From Agelaius tricolor (Eukaryota; Chordata; Aves; Passeriformes; Icteridae), in NCBI GenBank assembly GCA_023055355.1, contig JALJCS010000010.1, forward strand, positions 20,785,001 to 20,849,000: a stretch of 64,000 nucleotides of DNA, read 5' to 3'. The position numbers and the translations under genes are program-made. Under the pieces are notes generated by a model, which saw only the letters and a list, made by a program, of their open reading frames with translations, was not told where the DNA came from and made no database searches. Numbering within the stretch: the first letter of the stretch is position 1; every line of letters begins with the position of its first letter. Below are positions 60,401-64,000 of this stretch, piece after piece.

Positions 60401-62350
60401 ATATGCACACATACACATCTGTGCACACAATCTGTGCGTGCACACACACATATATGTGCACATGCACAAACGTATGAACACACAAGTGTGTGCATGCGTG
60501 CACACACACACTACACAGAGGCCCGCACCGCCAGGGGGCGGCAGAGACTATTTAAAGGGGTGGAGGCAGTGCCCCACCCCCCCCTTCCCCGGTACCCCCT
60601 ATCCCCACTCCATACCCCCCATTCTTTCCCCTGTACCCCCTATCCCCACTCCATACCCCCCATTCTTTCCCCTGTACCCCCTATCCCCACTCCATAGCCC
60701 CATCCCTTCCCCTGTACCCTCTATTCCCACTCCATACCCCCCATCCCTTCCCCTGTACCCCCTATCCCTACTCCATATCCCCCCCATCCCTTGCCCTGTA
60801 CCCCCTATACCCCTCCATCCCCCCATCCCTTCCCCTGTACCCCCTATTCCCACTCCATACCCCCCATTCTTTCCCCTGTACCCCCTATCCTGTAGCCCAT
60901 ACCCTGTACCACTGCTGCAGAGGACATGGACACAGGTGAAGGGGTGTGGGGGACACGGGTGGAGGATGAACTGCTGGCCAGGGGAAACAGGCAGGTCAGA
61001 GCTGAGTGTCTGGGTCTTGGTGCCACCTTGTTCCTGCTGACGAAGCCCCGTGTTTCCCCCAGCCCCAGGACCTGGAGGCCCCTCCAGCACACTCCTTCAA
61101 GATGACCAGCTTCAAGAAGGTGAAGGCCTGCGGGATCTGCCGGCAGGCCATCACGCGCCAGGGCAGCACCTGCAGAGGTGAGCTGGGGCTGTGGGAGCGC
61201 GGGTGCACGGGGACGTGCCGGGGAGGTCAGGACATTGGGGATGTGTGTGTATGTCTGCATGCACAAGGGTCTGAATGTGGGAACCTGTGCCAGTCTTTGC
61301 ACACACGTGTGCCTGTGTGTTAGAGGGAGAGCTGTGGCTGTGAGAGAGTGTGTGCGGTGGGTGGGAAGGTGGCTGGGAGGCCAGGGTGGCCCATGGAGAC
61401 ACTGAGGTGTCGCATGTGTACGTGGCTGTGTGTCAGCTTCGTGCACGTGCAGTGAGTGTCCAGTGGCCACCACATATGTGTGCATGGGTGGGGGTCTGTG
61501 CACACACGTGGGTGTCACCCCTGAGCTGTGCTCGCTGCCCGTGGCACCCAGTGGGTCACAGGTGGGGCCGCCAGCCCTCGCACGTGTGCGGTGTTGCTGA
61601 GCCCCGTGCGAGGGGCGGACAGAGGAAACGGGAACAATGAGGCTTCCTGTGCTGCAGGAAACAGGCCCAAGGGGAACAGGGACTGGGGTGCGGCCGTGGC
61701 CGTGCTGCGTGGGGACCCTTGTGTCCCCTGGGGATGGGACATGTGTCTTTGCAGGGCTATTCAGGCAGCATAGTGGTGCCCTGTATAAGTGTGTGTCCCC
61801 AGCAGTGGCAAACAAGCCTGCACTGCCCATGAACAGGTGCCCTCCACAGGGCATGGGTGAAAATGTGCAGCAGCAGTGCATGGGATGGAGGGAGAGAACA
61901 CAAGCAATGGCAGCACCCCTGTGGTGCTCTTAGTCATGCCAGTGTCCATAAGACCTCATGAGACCTTTGTGTGCATGGTCTGCCTCCATGCTGTTCACCC
62001 TGGGCATGGGGGCTTGTACTCCCACACACTCACTGGCACGTTGGCACCGTGTGTGCCCCAGAGCCACTTTTTGTGTGCCTGCCGCTGTGCTGTGCTGGTG
62101 CCACCTGGAATGTGTGTGCACCAGTGTGAGGTGTGGGTGTCCCTGCACGCATGTGCACGTCCTGGCAGTGCCCAGTGCCAAGGTGCTCTGCAGTGCCCTG
62201 CAGTGTTGGGTGCCCCTCCTTCCTGCCCTGCATGTGGGGTGCCTGCAGGCTGCCCCCTGGCTCTGCTCCCCCTCCTGCCTCCAATAACCCTCTCTCCCTC
62301 TCTCTCCCGCAGGCTGCAAGCTCTCCTGCCACACCAAGTGCCAAGCCAAG
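57460..62350 (+). CDS. TNS1: TNS1 (tensin-1), 5' exons, partial
   Basis: Three exons are supported: 57460-57492 ([11 protein letters not shown], phase 0), 61063-61177 and 62313-62350. Phases agree throughout, and the coding sequence continues beyond the window. The second and third exons encode the N-terminal C1-type zinc finger of long tensin isoforms: [17 protein letters not shown], then [16 protein letters not shown]. The spacing is H-x12-C-x2-C-x10-C-x2-C-x4-H-x2-C, shorter in the middle than canonical C1 domains, as in tensin-2. The final Cys must lie in the next exon. Tensin-1 links integrin tails and actin at fibrillar adhesions. An alternative acceptor at 61069 would drop two residues. 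The first exon is chosen for its CpG island and phase; other first exons are likely. Position beyond RUFY4 matches mammals. Confidence 0.8.
58939..58954. promoter_or_regulatory. 16-bp perfect palindrome, POU-dimer-like
   Basis: CTTTGCATATGCAAAG is its own reverse complement and contains two overlapping octamer-type halves (TTTGCAT/ATGCAAA). It lies in a comparatively AT-rich patch (58755-58980) that also has GATAATTGCTGTTAATGAAG. Confidence 0.4.
60010..60520. repeat. CA/TG-rich alternating purine-pyrimidine domain
   Basis: About 500 bp are built from imperfect CACACA, TGTGCA and CACATG units with few interruptions, in TNS1 intron 1. Related shorter tracts occur at 59280-59410 and 61230-61520. 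Confidence 0.7.
60592..60900. repeat. 41-bp minisatellite, about eight copies
   Basis: GTACCCCCTATCCCCACTCC-type units start at 60592, 60633, 60674, 60714, 60755, 60798, 60837 and 60878. Most are 40-41 bp; one is 43 and one 39. The strand is almost free of G. Confidence 0.9.
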
Positions 62351-64000
62351 GTAAGGCAGTGTCCTGAGGTGTCCCCAGCCCTGCCTGCGGGCGCTGGGGA
62401 TTCAGAGGAAGGATGCCATGGTCCATGCCAGCTGACCCCACTGGATGGGCACCCAAATGGGCTGGTGGCTCTGGGCTGGTCATGGTGGCACTGTGTCACC
62501 ACTGGGTGAGGCTGACAGTGCCATCCTGCTGCCTGGTCACTGACAGCATGTGCCTGTCTGTGTACAAGGCTGGGATTTGGGGTGCAGCCCTTGTCAGAGC
62601 AGACCAGCAGGTATCTGTGCCCCAGTGCCTGGAGCGGGGTGCCCTTTGCCAGGGTGAGTGCTGCTGCACGTGGGTGCCATGCGCCGTGGCTGAGCCCTGC
62701 CAGCTGCGTGCACACAGGCTGAGCAGCTCTGCCGATGCCCAGCCAGGGGCGGATCTTGCTGGCAGGAGACAGAGGATGCCCAGTGGTGTCTGTCTATCCA
62801 GTTGCTGCACCAGCAGAGGGGGACCCTACTGCAACCCAGGTTCTCGGAGGAGCTGGAGGTGGGCACGGTGCCCATTACTGTGCTGTCGGGGCAGGGGAGG
62901 CTTCGTGTTCTTAATCCCTGGGGAGGCGTGTATGCCAGCTATCTCTGGGGCTGGCATCCTGGGCGGGAAGAGCCTGGCATGCCCCAGGCAGACAGCGTAG
63001 GCTGGGACATGCCTGTTCCCGTGCCCATTGCCTGTGCCCAGCTGGGCAGGGAGGGAGAAGGAAGGGGGGGTGCTGTGCCAGGGCCCGGGCACATGTTGGG
63101 CTTTGCAGGGTGCCATGGTACGGGTGGTGGTGCAGGGCAGGCGCTGGCAGCAGCCCTGGCACTGAGCCCTGGCTGGGCTCTTGGGGGAAATGGGGACTGT
63201 GGGGTACCCTGGGCCTTGAGTGGGCTGGGCAAAGGTGACTGAGAGGTTTTTTAGTGGAGCTGTGCCAGCCCCAGGACCCTGTGTCACCCCAGGCAGCCTG
63301 TGCCAGGAAGGCTGAGGCGGGGAGGGTGGCCTTGCCGGGGTGCTGTGGGGAGAGCTGGGAGGGGCATGCAGTGGGGGATGCCTGTGGTACGGTGGCAGGG
63401 AGCATCTGCCAGTGGTTTCCAGGCAGGAGGGAGTGTCAGGAAGTGTGTGTGTCTGGGTGTGAGCCCGGTGGGGATTCTCTGATGTCTGATAGGGGGCTGT
63501 ACACCAAGAAGGGGGGTCATACCAGGCTCCCACATCTGGCTGGGCTGTGCGCATGGGCAGCCCGGGGCCCGCTCTCTCGGCCGGCTGCATTTCATTAGCC
63601 TCCATCACCCTTCCCACGCTCGCTGGAAGCTGGAGCCCCCTCGGTGGGGCCAGCTAGCCGAGGGGTTTGCTGCTGGGGGGAGCGTGCATGGGGCCAGGGC
63701 CAGGGGCCTTCTGCAGAGCTCCTTTGGGCCAGCGCCCAGGGAGGGGCTCCTCCGGTCGGGCAGATGGCCAGCTGACTCACACGCCAGCCTGTTATTGTAG
63801 GGTCTCTGAGGAGGGTGCACGTGGGGAGGGGGCTTGGCATGGAGCAAAAATGGCCTCTTGTTTACCTGAAGTCCCTCATGTTTAACCCCTGCACCTCCAG
63901 GATACTTTGGAGAGGGAAGACGAACGCACCCCCAAAGTGCTGGCAGCTGCACCCTCCAGTGCTTCCTCTTCCTGCCCTAGAAATGCTGCCAAAGTCCTGG
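61178..64000 (+). other. TNS1: TNS1 introns after the first C1 exon, to the window edge
   Basis: Apart from the exon 62313-62350, I support no coding sequence here. A TG-rich tract lies at 61230-61520. An AT-rich patch at 63575-63600 (GCATTTCATTAGCC) and a FOX-type TTGTTTACC near 63858 stand out. An open, in-phase candidate exon begins at 63901 after a good acceptor but does not supply the expected C1 cysteine. Confidence 0.4.

Larger units (their letters stand above)
57493..61062 (+). other. TNS1: TNS1 intron after exon 1
   Basis: No further exon is supported. It holds CpG-island sequence to about 57800, the 16-bp palindrome at 58939, a TG run at 59071-59092, the CA/TG-rich domain at 60010-60520 and the 41-bp minisatellite at 60592-60900. 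Confidence 0.5.

Noticed and set aside
59643..61040. A 465-codon plus-strand frame rich in His, Cys, Thr and Pro
   Set aside because: It spans the CA/TG-rich domain and the 41-bp minisatellite, and its protein simply repeats those units.
62608..62655. Possible small TNS1 exon VSVPQCLERGALCQG with GTGAGT donor
   Set aside because: It offers a Cys near the expected C1 position, but the spacing is one residue too long and the acceptor has no pyrimidine tract. It does not resemble the tensin sequence that follows C1.

Overview
This is vertebrate nuclear DNA, almost certainly from a bird. Genes are split into short exons with GT-AG introns, introns are compact and GC-rich, CpG-rich promoters are common, and the only interspersed repeat I recognise is a 3'-truncated CR1 LINE fragment with its ATTCTATG-type tail. 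All exon coordinates below were derived by hand from splice sites, reading phase and remembered protein families. For the five complete multi-exon genes the summed coding lengths are divisible by three and lie close to the mammalian lengths, except RUFY4, which is longer.

The gene order matches the mammalian 2q35-type block between SLC11A1 and TNS1. From left to right: CATIP (-, 251-2801); PNKD (-, 3789-14764), with TMBIM1 (+, 10530-12855) nested on the opposite strand inside a PNKD intron; AAMP (+, 15038-19016), head-to-head with PNKD; ARPC2 (-, 19998-39023), tail-to-tail with AAMP; one interleukin-8-type CXC chemokine receptor (+, 42742-43818); RUFY4 (-, 45376-50453); and the first exons of TNS1 (+, from 57460), which runs off the right edge. 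I see no GPBAR1 between ARPC2 and AAMP and no second CXCR gene, both of which mammals have here.

Promoters are shared. The PNKD middle-isoform first exon faces the TMBIM1 first exon across about 200 bp with two perfect CRE palindromes. The PNKD long/short first exon faces AAMP across 273 bp with two opposed ZNF143-like motifs. ARPC2 has a CpG-island promoter with a CRE and an ETS site. The chemokine receptor has a quite different TATA-type promoter with ETS and C/EBP-like motifs, as expected for a myeloid gene.

The genes do not form a pathway. They cover cilia/actin (CATIP), a glyoxalase-II-like hydrolase (PNKD), an endolysosomal BAX-inhibitor-motif membrane protein (TMBIM1), a WD40 protein (AAMP), an Arp2/3 subunit (ARPC2), chemokine sensing, autophagy/endosome traffic (RUFY4) and focal adhesion (TNS1). 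The gene-poor right third (50.5-64 kb) is rich in TG/CA tracts, two minisatellites or homopolymers and a few AT-rich islands that look like regulatory elements. I found no prokaryote-type system, RNA gene or CRISPR array.
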